NCBI GenBank assembly: GCA_963798745.1
Contig: CAWCUF010000007.1
Location: 434,001-498,000 of the forward strand
Source: Prado023 sp963798745
Lineage (GTDB): Bacteria > Actinomycetota > Actinomycetes > S36-B12 > CAIYMF01
Direction of reading: 5' to 3'
Length of the DNA stretch: 64,000 bases
Each line of letters begins with the position of its first letter. Within the stretch, counting starts at the first letter, position 1. The notes below the pieces were generated by a model, which was not told the origin of the DNA, ran no database searches, and saw nothing but the letters and a program-made list of their open reading frames with translations. Of the stretch, positions 25,985 through 38,247 are shown in pieces. A program made the translations under genes and the position numbers.

Positions 25985-26157
25985 GCGCTGCCCGCTCGGG
26001 ACATGCCGACCGCCCACAGTCCCACGCAGGATCGTCGCGGGTCCGCGCGCAACATCGGTGCGACAGCGCCACTTGTGTCCCATGACACGGCATTCGTGGG
26101 GGATAATGCCGCTATCGACCTGCGTACGGGAGGTCGGCCACCGAAAGGGGACTGCTC

Positions 26158-26325
26158 ATGGCAGCCATGAAGCCACGGACCGGTGATGGCCCGATGGAGG
26201 TCACCAAGGAGGGACGCGGCATCGTGATGCGCGTCCCGCTCGAGGGTGGCGGTCGACTCGTCGTCGAGTTGAACGCCGACGAAGCCAGGGACCTGGGGTC
26301 GCAGTTGACGACCGTCGCCGGCTGA
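26158..26325 (+). CDS. DUF3117 small protein
   Basis: 55 residues: MAAMKPRTGDGPMEVTKEGR, then IVMRVPLEGGGRLVVELNADEA. This is a nearly invariant actinobacterial small protein (Rv1211-like), predicted as a compact beta fold of unknown function. GAAAGGGG lies nine bases before the ATG, and a strong terminator hairpin follows 17 nt after the stop, so it is probably a single-gene transcript. A GATAAT -10-like box sits at 26102-26107. Confidence 0.93.
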   Translation: MAAMKPRTGDGPMEVTKEGRGIVMRVPLEGGGRLVVELNADEARDLGSQLTTVAG

Positions 26326-26342
26326 GCCCAGCACGGATCACA

Positions 26343-26394
26343 CGCGGGCCCCGCAACCCCACCGCTCCCGGGCGGTACGGTTGCGGGGTCCGCG
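26343..26394 (+). terminator. Terminator hairpin after DUF3117 gene
   Basis: 16-bp arms CGCGGGCCCCGCAACC and GGTTGCGGGGTCCGCG pair with one wobble; a small inner hairpin CCG...CGG sits in the loop. It separates the DUF3117 gene from the aminopeptidase gene. Confidence 0.8.
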
Positions 26395-26412
26395 TCGTTG
26401 TGGGGAGGGCTC

Positions 26413-27957
26413 GTGCACGCACTGCCAGACATGCTCGTCGAGGCGGTCGTCGATCCGCTGGGTGTCCCACCTATCGACCCGGAGCTCTCCGCCCGGGTCG
26501 AGTCGTCGGCTCCGGGCGTGGTCATCATCGGCGTCCATCCGGGGCACGGCCCTGACGAACCGGCCCGCGTCGACGACGCAGCCGTGGACCTGCTCGCCCT
26601 CTGGGGGGTCGACCTTCCGCGCCGGCTGGCGCGTGCCCATGCCTCGGGCAAGCGCGGCGAGGCGCTGTGGATCGACCTCGAGCAGGACGTGCCGGCCGCG
26701 GTGATGGCCCTCGGGCTCGGCTCCGGGGCGCCGGATGAGCTGCGCCGGTCGGCTGCGGCGGCCGTGCGCCGGGTGCGCGGGACCGACGAAGTCCTCGTCC
26801 TGGCCACCAGCGAACTCGACGAGGAGGGCGTGCGGGCGTTCACCGAGGGCCTGTACCTGGGCTCGCCGGCGCCCACCTGGGCCACGAGTCCGGCGCCCAC
26901 CCCGCCGGCCCGGGTCCGGCTGGCGGTGGCCGACCTCGAGGTTGGCCGGCGTGCACTGGCCGCCGGCCGCGCGCACGCCCTGGCGACCCTGACCGCACGG
27001 ATCCTCATCCACACCCCGCCCAACATCGCCGACCCCGCCTGGTTGGCCGGCCAGGCCCAGGAGCTCGCCGCCGCGGCGGGACTGGCCGTACGGGTGCGCG
27101 ACGAGGTCGAGCTGGCCGAGGAGGGGTTCGGCGGACTGACAGCGGTCGGGGCCGGTTCCGTGCGGCCCCCACGGCTGGTCGAACTGGGCTGGACCGCCCC
27201 GGGCGACGGGCCCCTGCGGCACGTGGTCCTGGTCGGCAAGGGGATCAGCTTCGACTCCGGTGGCCTGTCGCTGAAGAAGCCCGAGATGCAGGTCGCCATG
27301 AAGACCGACATGTCCGGGGCGGCGGCGGTGTGCGCGGTGCTGGGCGCGATCGCCGAACGCGCGCCGGCGGGTCTGCGGGTCACCGGGCTGCTGTGCCTGG
27401 CCGAGAACCTGCCCGGGGCGGCGGCCACCCGTCCCGGCGACGTGATCACACACCGCGGGGGGCTGACCAGCGAGGTGCTCAACACCGACGCCGAGGGCCG
27501 GCTGGTGCTCGGCGACGGGTTGGCGCACGCGGTGGCCGACCTCGGCGCGGACGTGGTGGTCGACGTCGCGACCCTCACCGGGGCCGCGACCCTCGGGCTG
27601 GGCCGCCGCTATGCGGCGCTGTTCAGCACCTCCGACGTCCTGGCCGGTGCCCTGACCACGGCCGGGCACGCCTCCGGCGAGCAGGTCTGGCGGATGCCGC
27701 TGCACGCCGAGTACGCGGCGCGGATCGCCTCCGAGGTCGCCGACCAGGCCAACTCCGATTCGGTACCGGGCCCGGGACCGGGGGCGATCACCGCCGCGCT
27801 GTTCCTCTCGCGCTTCGTGGGCGACACCCCGTGGGCGCACCTGGACATCGCCGGCGTCGGGCGCTCCGAGACGGATCGGGACGACCTGCCCAAGGGCGGT
27901 ACCGGCTTCGGGGCGCGGGTGCTGCTGCGCTGGCTCGAGGCCGGCGCGCCGGCCTGA
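26413..27957 (+). CDS. pepA: Leucyl aminopeptidase (M17)
   Basis: 514 residues from GTG 26413, preceded by GGGGAGGG; GTG 26398 is also in frame. The C-terminal catalytic domain holds the two-metal site: Lys/Asp in VGKGISFDSGGLSLKK, Asp in MKTDMSGAA, and the signature NTDAEGRLVLGD with Asp and Glu ligands and the bicarbonate Arg. The N-terminal domain (residues 1-170) is diverged and Ala-rich as usual. Cytoplasmic hexamer that releases N-terminal residues from peptides. Confidence 0.94.
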   Translation: MHALPDMLVEAVVDPLGVPPIDPELSARVESSAPGVVIIGVHPGHGPDEPARVDDAAVDLLALWGVDLPRRLARAHASGKRGEALWIDLEQDVPAAVMALGLGSGAPDELRRSAAAAVRRVRGTDEVLVLATSELDEEGVRAFTEGLYLGSPAPTWATSPAPTPPARVRLAVADLEVGRRALAAGRAHALATLTARILIHTPPNIADPAWLAGQAQELAAAAGLAVRVRDEVELAEEGFGGLTAVGAGSVRPPRLVELGWTAPGDGPLRHVVLVGKGISFDSGGLSLKKPEMQVAMKTDMSGAAAVCAVLGAIAERAPAGLRVTGLLCLAENLPGAAATRPGDVITHRGGLTSEVLNTDAEGRLVLGDGLAHAVADLGADVVVDVATLTGAATLGLGRRYAALFSTSDVLAGALTTAGHASGEQVWRMPLHAEYAARIASEVADQANSDSVPGPGPGAITAALFLSRFVGDTPWAHLDIAGVGRSETDRDDLPKGGTGFGARVLLRWLEAGAPA

Positions 27958-27972
27958 GGTCTCCGGTTGGGT

Positions 27973-28626
27973 TCAGACCCGCTCGCGCAACACCGCAACG
28001 AGCAGGCCGTCGCCCACCGGCAGCAGGCTGGGCGTGAAGCGCTCGTCGTCGCGCACGGACGTGACCAGGGCGCGCAGGTCGATGGTCTGCGGGTCGCGCT
28101 GGGCCGGGTCGGCGACCTTGTCGTGCCAGAGCGCGTTGTCGAACACCACCGCGCCGCCGGGCCGGAGCAGCCGGACGGCCTGCTCCAGGTAGGCGGCGTA
28201 CTCGGACTTGTCCCCGTCGACGAACACGATGTCGTAGCCGCCGTCGGTCAGCCGCGGCAGCACCTCGAGTGCCCGGCCGGTGATCAGGCGGGTGCGCGCG
28301 GGGCTCATCCCCGCTGCGGCGAACGTGGCGCGTGCCACGCGCTGGTTCTCCGCCTCGACATCCACGCTCGTCAGGATGCCGTCGGGGCGCATCCCGCGCA
28401 GCAGCGCCAACCCCGAGACACCGGCGCCCGTGCCGACCTCGACCACGGCCTTGGCCTCGAGCAGGGCGGCGACCACGGTCAGCGCCGTGGCCGCGCCGCG
28501 CCCGACCGGAGGACAGCCCAGCTCGTCGGCCCGCGCGCGCGCCTCGGTGACGAAGTCGTCCTCGGGCAGCCAGGACTCGGCGTAGTTCCAGCTCGAGGAG
28601 TGGGGGGCGGCGACAGCGGCGCACAT
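27973..28626 (-). CDS. Class I SAM-dependent O-methyltransferase
   Basis: 217 residues; catechol-O-methyltransferase-like family 3. Motif I VVEVGTGAGVSGLALLRGM binds SAM; the metal-binding region IVFVDGDKSEYAAYLE and FDNALWHDKVADP is intact. Rv1220c-like in sequence and position (before htrA). Substrate unknown. Convergent with pepA, 15 nt between stops. Confidence 0.92.
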   Translation of the reverse strand: MCAAVAAPHSSSWNYAESWLPEDDFVTEARARADELGCPPVGRGAATALTVVAALLEAKAVVEVGTGAGVSGLALLRGMRPDGILTSVDVEAENQRVARATFAAAGMSPARTRLITGRALEVLPRLTDGGYDIVFVDGDKSEYAAYLEQAVRLLRPGGAVVFDNALWHDKVADPAQRDPQTIDLRALVTSVRDDERFTPSLLPVGDGLLVAVLRERV

Positions 28627-29488
28627 GGGGCGGCCTTTCGTGGCAGTGGGACTCGTGGCTGGGCACAGCGTAATCGCCGGGGCGCCGGGCGGATGCCCAC
28701 GGGGCGTCGTACGGCTGCGAGCCGGTCGCGGGGGTGGGGCGCTCCACCCCGACGGCGCCGCTCGCCGATCGTGCTGGTACCAGCTGACCGGGGGGCCGCA
28801 GCACGTCTCGGTGGGCCTTACCTCGCCCTGACGTTTCCCGGGGACCCGGCTGATCCAGCGCGTCTACGTTGTCGCACATGACCGTCAGCCATGACAATGA
28901 GCCCATGACCGATCAGTACGCAGGGCCCGCGCAGCCCGATGACGCCCCGCAGTCGGGGTCACAGGCACCCGAGCCCGCAGACGGGGCCGATGCCCGCGAG
29001 GGGGCCGATCCCGCAGGCGACACGTCCGCCGCGGCCGCCGGTGGGTTCCCAGCTCCGCAGGATGCCTCCCGGGCCAGCGAGCCCGCCGCCGAGCAGGGCG
29101 CGCCTGCGGGCTGGGCCACGCCGGCCGGATGGCAATCCCCGGCGCAGGGATCGGCGGAGGCACCGGCGGGCAACGCCTACGCAGCGCCGGGCTCCCAGGG
29201 CTCCGCCGCGCCTGCGGGCCACGACCCCTACGCCGGCCAGTCCGCCGGCTACGGCTACCAGGGTGACCCGGGCGCGTATGGATCCCCGAGTCAGCCCGGC
29301 GGCTACGGCTACCAGGGCCAGCCCGGCCGTACGGCTACCAGGGCGACCCCGCAGCCCTTGGCTACCAGGACCCAGCCGCGCCGGCGCCGGCCTGGCAGGC
29401 CCAGGCCTCGGGCTACCCGGCCCAGCCGGCGCCGGGATACGCCGATCCGGGCGCCGGCGCGTGGAACGACACCGCCGCGTACCCGGCG

Positions 29489-30631
<1,143 letters not shown>

Positions 30632-30653
30632 CCGGCTCAAGTACCCTTGGCCC

Positions 30654-31172
30654 GTGCCCGGGGACATCGGATTCGGCGAGATCGTGGCGATCGTGGTGAT
30701 CGCCCTGCTGGTCTTCGGGCCGGACCGGCTGCCCAAGATGGCCGCCGACGCCGGGCGAATGCTGCGCCAGGTCCGCCAGATGGCCGCGAACGCCCGGGCG
30801 GACCTGGTCGATGCCGCCGGTCTCGAGAACGACCCGGAACTGAGTCAGACCATGCGCGACCTGCGTGACCTCGATCCGCGTCGCGGGCTGTCCGGCATCC
30901 TGGCCGACGAGCCGACAAGGTCGCGCAAGGCCCAGGGAGGGGCCGGTGCGGGTGAGGGGATCGCCTCCGCGCGCCCCGGCGGTGCTGCTGGGGCAGTGGC
31001 ACCAGAGGCCGCCCCCGGTGCCTCGGCCAGCGACGCCGACGCCGCGGGAAGTGCCGGCTCCCAGGGGTCGGCGCCCTCGGGTGCATCGGGCGCTGGCCCA
31101 TCGCGTCCCGCGGGGCCGACCGCCCCGCCAGTGGTTGCCCCGGCGCCAGCCGTCGACCCGGACTGGACCTGA
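30654..31172 (+). CDS. tatB: Sec-independent translocase protein TatB
   Basis: 172 residues from GTG 30654. Starts DIGFGEIVAIVVIALLVFGP, the single N-terminal span with the Gly-Pro hinge, followed by the amphipathic helix RLPKMAADAGRMLRQVRQMA. The C-terminal half is a Gly/Ala/Ser/Pro-rich tail longer than usual. Part of the Tat pathway for folded proteins. The gene order htrA-tatB is conserved in actinomycetes; tatA and tatC are elsewhere. Confidence 0.9.
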   Translation: MPGDIGFGEIVAIVVIALLVFGPDRLPKMAADAGRMLRQVRQMAANARADLVDAAGLENDPELSQTMRDLRDLDPRRGLSGILADEPTRSRKAQGGAGAGEGIASARPGGAAGAVAPEAAPGASASDADAAGSAGSQGSAPSGASGAGPSRPAGPTAPPVVAPAPAVDPDWT

Positions 31173-31329
31173 GCCCGGCCACTCCGCTCAGGCGGCGGCC
31201 CGAGCATTGCGGCCTCTGCGCCAAGCAGCCTCAGATCCCTGGGGCGGTTGGACGTTCAGCGGCGATCGTGGCCCGGTTCGCCGAATCCTGCGCCTGGGCC
31301 CCCAGGGTGAGCACGGTCGCCGCGACACG

Positions 31330-31640
31330 CCGAGTTGTGGTCGAACCCGGTCCCCGCGAGGGCGTGGCGACCGCGGAACGCCGAGTTGTGGTCGAACCCG
31401 GTCCCCGCGAGGGCGTGGCGACCGCGGAACGCCGAGTTGTGGTCGAACCCGGTCCCCGCGAGGGCGTGGCGACCGCGGAACGCCGAGTTGTGGTCGAACC
31501 CGGTCCCCGCGAGGGCGTGGCGACCGCGGAACGCGGAGTTGTGGTTGAACCCGGGCGGTGGCGCCGAGGTCTTTCGACCACGCGGAGCGCGTTTGGGCCA
31601 GTCGGTGCTGCGCAGGACGTGTCTTTCCACCACAACTGCG
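31330..31640. repeat. Palindromic element copy C with a 51-bp tandem array
   Basis: Four exact-looking 51-bp units (31330-31533), each beginning CCGAGTTGTGGTCGAACC and ending GACCGCGGAACG, then a fifth partial unit. The right part (TTTCGACCACGCGGAGCGCG, CCACCACAACTGCGCG) is the inverted partner seen in copies A and B. So the left arm of the element has been amplified. It lies between the converging tatB and mrp genes; the remaining DNA of 31173-31812 shows no gene. Confidence 0.88.
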
Positions 31641-31812
31641 CGTTTCGGCGGTTCAGGAGGTCCGCCCTGCCCAGTTCGGAGCCGGGGCGCTGGTCTGATG
31701 GGTGTGGCGGGGTGTTGGGCGAGCCCGGAGCTGGGTAGGGCGCTTGGGACGCCCGGGGATGCTGGCGCGGGGTGCTGGCGTGCGGTGCTGCCGGCGGGGC
31801 GCTGGGCCGGGA

Positions 31813-32943
31813 CTAGAGCCGACCGGCGGGCGTCAGGCCCAGGGACAGCCCAGTCAGGCCGCGCGGCCGCTTGCCCAGCCGGGTCGCGATCCCGCGCAGC
31901 ACCTCAGCCGCAGGAGAGCTCGGGTCGCTGAGCACGAGCGGCGCACCGGAGTCCCCGCCCTCGCGCAGCCGCACATCGAACGGGATCCGGCCGAGCACCG
32001 GCACCTCGGTGTTGGTCGCGCGCGAGAGCACGGTCGCGACCTTCTGGCCGCCGCCGGAGCCGAAGATGTCGACCACCTCGCCGCAGTGCGGGCACGGGAA
32101 GCCGCTCATGTTCTCCACCACGCCGGCCAGGCGCTGGTTGGTCTCCTTGGCCACCATGCCGGCGCGGACCGCGACCTCCGCAGCAGCCTCCTGCGGGGTG
32201 GTCACGACCACGACCTCTGCGTTCGGAAGCAGTTGCGCCGCCGAGATGGCCATGTCCCCAGTGCCGGGCGGCAGGTCGAGCAGAAGGACGTCCAGGTCGC
32301 CCCACCACACGTCGGCGAGGAACTGCTGCAGCGCGCGGTGCAGCATGGGCCCGCGCCAGGTCACCGGCTGGGTCACCCCGCCGGGCTTGAAGGGCAGCAT
32401 CGAGATCACCCGTACCCCGTGGCCGGTGGGCGGCATGATCAGGCCCTCGATCATGGTCGGGTTGCCGGTGGCTGAGAGCATCCGCGGGATGCTGTGGCCG
32501 TACACGTCGGCGTCGACCACGCCCACGGACAGGCCTTGGGCGGCCATCGACGCGGCCAGGTTCGCGGTCACCGACGACTTGCCGACGCCGCCCTTGCCGG
32601 AGGCGATCAGGTACACCCGGGTCAGCGATCCGGGTTGGGCGAACGGGATCTCGCGCTCGGGGCCGCCGAGCTTGGCGCGCATCTCCTTGCGCTGCTCGTC
32701 GCTCATCACGTCGAGGTCCACGGTCACGGTGCGCACATCGTCGAGGGCCTGTACCGCGGTGCTGACCCGGCCGATGATCTCCTCGCGCATGGGGCAGCCG
32801 GCCACGGTGAGGTAGACGTCCACATGCACGGCGTCACCGTCGATGCGGACGTCCTTGACCATCCCGAGTTCGGTGATGGGCCGACGGATCTCGGGGTCCT
32901 GGACCTCGGCGAGGACGGCATCGACTTGTTCGCGTGTGGGCAT
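31813..32943 (-). CDS. mrp: Mrp/NBP35-type iron-sulfur cluster carrier ATPase (ApbC)
   Basis: 376 residues. N-terminal MIP18/DUF59 domain (residues 1-85, TVAGCPMREEI) is joined to a deviant P-loop ATPase: SGKGGVGKSSVTANLA, DADVYGHSIPRML, DLPPGTGDMAI. The cluster-binding CPHC motif is present (SGFPCPHCGEVVDIFG). Mrp proteins dimerise, carry a 4Fe-4S cluster and deliver it to apoproteins. Rv1229c-like in sequence and place. Confidence 0.94.
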   Translation of the reverse strand: MPTREQVDAVLAEVQDPEIRRPITELGMVKDVRIDGDAVHVDVYLTVAGCPMREEIIGRVSTAVQALDDVRTVTVDLDVMSDEQRKEMRAKLGGPEREIPFAQPGSLTRVYLIASGKGGVGKSSVTANLAASMAAQGLSVGVVDADVYGHSIPRMLSATGNPTMIEGLIMPPTGHGVRVISMLPFKPGGVTQPVTWRGPMLHRALQQFLADVWWGDLDVLLLDLPPGTGDMAISAAQLLPNAEVVVVTTPQEAAAEVAVRAGMVAKETNQRLAGVVENMSGFPCPHCGEVVDIFGSGGGQKVATVLSRATNTEVPVLGRIPFDVRLREGGDSGAPLVLSDPSSPAAEVLRGIATRLGKRPRGLTGLSLGLTPAGRL

Positions 32944-33146
32944 GGCAGAAGCCTATGTCGGATCCCAGCGCCGAGCGTCCGGCGTCCGGCGGCCTGAGGA
33001 GCGTTGCCCCCCGGGATCGATCCAAGTTTGCGAGCTCTGAGGGCCAGCGGACTTGGATGGATCCCGGCCAGGGCCAGGAGACCTGGATGGATCGCGCCCC
33101 GCCCCGCGCCGCGCCGACGCGCACGACCAAGCGAGTCGCCGGAGAC

Positions 33147-33212
33147 GGGCCCTCGAGGGCGGACGTGGAGCAAGCCCGCGAAGCGGGCGCAGCAGTCCGC
33201 ACTCGAGGGCCC
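33147..33212. repeat. Nested inverted repeat in the glgP-mrp gap
   Basis: 18-bp arms GGGCCCTCGAGGGCGGAC and GTCCGCACTCGAGGGCCC pair with one mismatch; an inner hairpin GCCCGC/GCGGGC sits in the loop. Upstream of it (33040-33090) the word GGATGGATC occurs twice in direct orientation. The 390-bp gap has no gene. Confidence 0.75.
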
Positions 33213-33295
33213 GCGCAGGCGACGACCCAGAACCTGGGCGACGATCCAGACGCTTGGCGCCCCGAAGTTCTGGCGCCCCAAGGCCCAAGCGGCTC

Positions 33296-33323
33296 GACGA
33301 CCCGCCGGCACGGGCGGGTCGTC
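33296..33323 (-). terminator. Terminator hairpin of glgP
   Basis: Perfect 11-bp arms GACGACCCGCC and GGCGGGTCGTC with a 6-nt loop, 12 nt past the glgP stop. No U-tract follows. Confidence 0.7.
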
Positions 33324-33334
33324 GGGCCGCCTGC

Positions 33335-35764
<2,430 letters not shown>

Positions 35765-35863
35765 GGGTCGCTCCATGGGCTCGGGCTGAGGTTCTGGGGA
35801 GTTCACGGTAATGGGTGCCAAGGAAGATCGCGCGCCCTGCGTGGGCCCATCGCGGGGTGTTGG

Positions 35864-36430
35864 TCAGAGGTTCGCGGGGCCCTGCCCAGGGCGCGGTTCA
35901 TCGTCGCCGACGTGCTCGGAGTTGGGGGGCCGGACCCCCTCGACCGAATCCGCCAACATGGCGCGCAGCTCGTCGGCGAGGTCGCGCACCTCGCCGCGCA
36001 GGAAGTCGCGGGTGGCCAGGTCGCCGGTGGCGATCCGCACCGAGGCGATCTCGCGCGTCAGGTACTCCGCGTCGGCGACCAGGCGCTCGGTGAGGTTGCG
36101 GTCCTCGAAGTACTGGACCTTGTCTCGGTCGGCCTGCCGGTTCTGGGCGAGCAGGATCAGGGGGGCGGCGTACGAGGCCTGCAACGAGAGCATCAGGGTC
36201 AGGAAGATGAACGGGAACTCGTCGAAGCGCAGGTCGACCGGGGCCAGGGTGTTCCACAGCAGCCACGCCACCACGAACGCGGTCATCCAGCCGATGAACC
36301 GCGCCGAGCCGATGAACCGGGCCACCCGCTCGCTCCAGCGGCCGAACATCTCCGGGTCGTACTGCGCGGTGATCGTGCGGGTGCGGTCGCGCGGCTGGTC
36401 CAGGCGCGTGCGGGCGGGGTCGCGGGCCAT
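35864..36430 (-). CDS. DUF1003 membrane protein
   Basis: 188 residues. Two spans: about 49-63 (TAFVVAWLLWNTLAP) and 74-97 (FIFLTLMLSLQASYAAPLILLAQNRQADRD), the latter with the DUF1003 signature SLQASYAAPLI and NRQ.DRD. A charged helical C-terminus follows. Starts 3 nt after the MgtE-N/CBS gene stop, so the two form an operon, a pairing known from mycobacteria. Role unknown. Confidence 0.9.
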   Translation of the reverse strand: MARDPARTRLDQPRDRTRTITAQYDPEMFGRWSERVARFIGSARFIGWMTAFVVAWLLWNTLAPVDLRFDEFPFIFLTLMLSLQASYAAPLILLAQNRQADRDKVQYFEDRNLTERLVADAEYLTREIASVRIATGDLATRDFLRGEVRDLADELRAMLADSVEGVRPPNSEHVGDDEPRPGQGPANL

Positions 36431-36433
36431 CGG

Positions 36434-37705
36434 CTAGTCCTCCCCGTCCTCGTCGTCGGGCTCGGAGTCCAGGTCGCGCCAGTCCTGGGGCAGCATGTGG
36501 TCGATCACGTCGTCGACCGTCACCGCACCGAGCAGCCGGTCGAGCTCGTCGACCACCGGCAGCGCGACGAGGTTGTAGGTCGCGAAATAGCGGGTCACCG
36601 TGGACAGCGGGGCCTGCGGGCCGACCGGCTCCATGGAGTTGTCCACGACGGCCGAGACGAGCTTCGAGGGCGGTTCGCGCAGCAGCCGCTGGAAGTGCGC
36701 GACGCCCAGGAACTTGCCGGACGGGGTGTCCAGGGGCGCTCGCACCACATAGACCTGGGCGGCCAGCGAGGGCGAGACCTCGGGGCTGCGGACCCGGGCC
36801 AGCGCCTCGGCGACCGTCGCGTCGGGCAGCAGCATGATCGGCTCGGGATTCATCATGCCGCCGGCGGTCAGCTCGCCGTAGGACAGCAGCCGGCGCAGGT
36901 CCGCCGCCTCGTCGGGCTCCATCTCCTGCAGGAACTGCGCGGCCTGCTCCGGGGTCAGCTCGGAGAGCAGGTCGGCGGCGTCGTCGGGCTCCATGACCTC
37001 GAGGATGTCGGCGGCGCGTTCGAGGCCGAGCTCGGTGAGGATCTGCACGCGGTCGTCCTCGGGCAGCTCCTCGAGGACGTCGGCCAGCCGCTCGTCGTCG
37101 AGGTTGCGCGCCACCTCGAGTCGGCGCTTGTTCGGCAGGTCCTGCAGGACGTTGGCCAGGTCCGCCGGGCGCAGCGCGTCCATGGTGGCCAGCAGGCTGT
37201 CCACGCCCTGCTCCGCGGCGGTGCCGCCCATCGACAGCCCGTCGACCTCGTTCCAGGCCAGGGTCGTGGCCTCGCTGCGGCGCCGGAACCCGCGGTGCGC
37301 GCGCCCGGCATGCACCCACATGATCCGCCAGTCGCGGTTGCGGTCCTGCTGGATCGCGGCATCGACGACGACGGCCGGCTGGTTGGTGGCGCGGACGGTG
37401 ACGCGGCGGTCGAGGAGCTCGCCGATGACCAGGGTCTCGCCCGGTCGCTGCTGGAAGCGGCGCAGGTCCAGGCGGGCTGTCACCACGACCTGACCGGCGT
37501 CGATGGACGTGACCCGGGTGATGGGCAGGAAGATCCGGCGGCGCGGGGGCACCTCCATCACGAGGCCCAGGATCCGGGGCGGCTCGCGGTCATGGCGCAG
37601 GACCACGACCAGGTCGCGGACCTTGCCCAGCGTGTCGCCCGCCTGGTCGAACACCCCGATGCCGGACAGGTGCGACACGAACACGCGCGCGCTGGTGCCG
37701 GTCAT
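36434..37705 (-). CDS. MgtE N-domain/CBS protein lacking the membrane domain
   Basis: 423 residues from ATG 37705. Residues 1-150 form PRC-barrel-like modules (FVSHLSGIGVFDQAGDTLGKVRDLVVV). Residues 160-280 are the MgtE N domain with superhelical repeats (LRPADLANVLQDLPNKRR, LEELPEDDRVQILTELG, MEPDDAADLLSELTPEQA). Two CBS domains follow (GGMMNPEPIMLLPDATVAE; LPVVDELDRLLGAVTVDDVI). The five-span Mg2+ channel of true MgtE is missing, and the protein ends in an acidic tail. It may sense Mg2+ or nucleotides and act on the DUF1003 partner; that is inference. Confidence 0.88.
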   Translation of the reverse strand: MTGTSARVFVSHLSGIGVFDQAGDTLGKVRDLVVVLRHDREPPRILGLVMEVPPRRRIFLPITRVTSIDAGQVVVTARLDLRRFQQRPGETLVIGELLDRRVTVRATNQPAVVVDAAIQQDRNRDWRIMWVHAGRAHRGFRRRSEATTLAWNEVDGLSMGGTAAEQGVDSLLATMDALRPADLANVLQDLPNKRRLEVARNLDDERLADVLEELPEDDRVQILTELGLERAADILEVMEPDDAADLLSELTPEQAAQFLQEMEPDEAADLRRLLSYGELTAGGMMNPEPIMLLPDATVAEALARVRSPEVSPSLAAQVYVVRAPLDTPSGKFLGVAHFQRLLREPPSKLVSAVVDNSMEPVGPQAPLSTVTRYFATYNLVALPVVDELDRLLGAVTVDDVIDHMLPQDWRDLDSEPDDEDGED

Positions 37706-37782
37706 CACGGGGTCGAGGCTACTGGTGGCGGGCGCGTGCGGGCCGCAATGACGCCCCGAGGCGCGCATCGTCGCCGCCCTGT

Positions 37783-37835
37783 CGTTGGTGTGCACGGAAT
37801 CGACCTCTGAGTTGTCGATTCCGTGCACACCAACG
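37783..37835. repeat. 53-bp palindromic element, copy 1
   Basis: Perfect 22-bp arms (core GTGCACGGAATCGAC and its complement) around a 9-nt loop. Located 78 bp upstream of the MgtE-N/CBS gene start. The same element occurs at 41370 and 45939. Confidence 0.93.
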
Positions 37836-37866
37836 CGGCCGCGGGGGCGGCGTCGCGGGGCAACCT

Positions 37867-38247
37867 GTGGATGAGCGCTGTGCGTTGCGGGGATGTCGGG
37901 GGATCGTGCGTGAATGGGACCGCGTGCATGTGACCGTGGACGTTCCGCGGCGCTCGGGGCGGCCGCCACGGGTCACCCCGGCCCGTGCGGTGCTCGACGC
38001 CGCCACGTGGGCGCGGTCCGCTCGGGAGCGGCTGTTCCTGCTGGCCGGCGCGGTCCAGCAGCGCCTGACCACGCCCGACCAGATCCGGCGGCAGCTGCGA
38101 TCCAGGGGGCGGGTCGCGTTCGCCGGCGAGATCCGCGACGTGCTCGACGAGATCGAGGGCGGCGTCACCAGCACCGCCGAGGCCGACTTCCGCCGCGCCT
38201 GTCGGGCGCGTGGCCTGCCCACCCCGCGGATTAGGGTCACGGGGTGA
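37867..38247 (+). pseudogene. Truncated DUF559-like gene remnant
   Basis: 126 residues. TPARAVLDAATWARSARERL, VQQRLTTPDQIRRQL and FAGEIRDVLDEIEGGVTSTAEADFRRACRARGLPTP match the middle of actinobacterial AbiEi/DUF559 proteins. The N-terminal winged helix and the C-terminal endonuclease-like part (PDFLW..GEADG) are both missing. The stop overlaps the GTG of the EamA gene, which suggests a deletion fused it to that gene. A 53-bp palindrome lies just upstream. Confidence 0.6.

Noticed and set aside
31330..31560. Possible CRISPR array
   Set aside because: The 51-bp units are contiguous with no variable spacers, and no cas genes are near.
31231..31738. Several frames with RRVVVEPGPREGVATAE-like repeats
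   Set aside because: They come from the 51-bp array, whose period keeps frames open on both strands; no start signals or domain.
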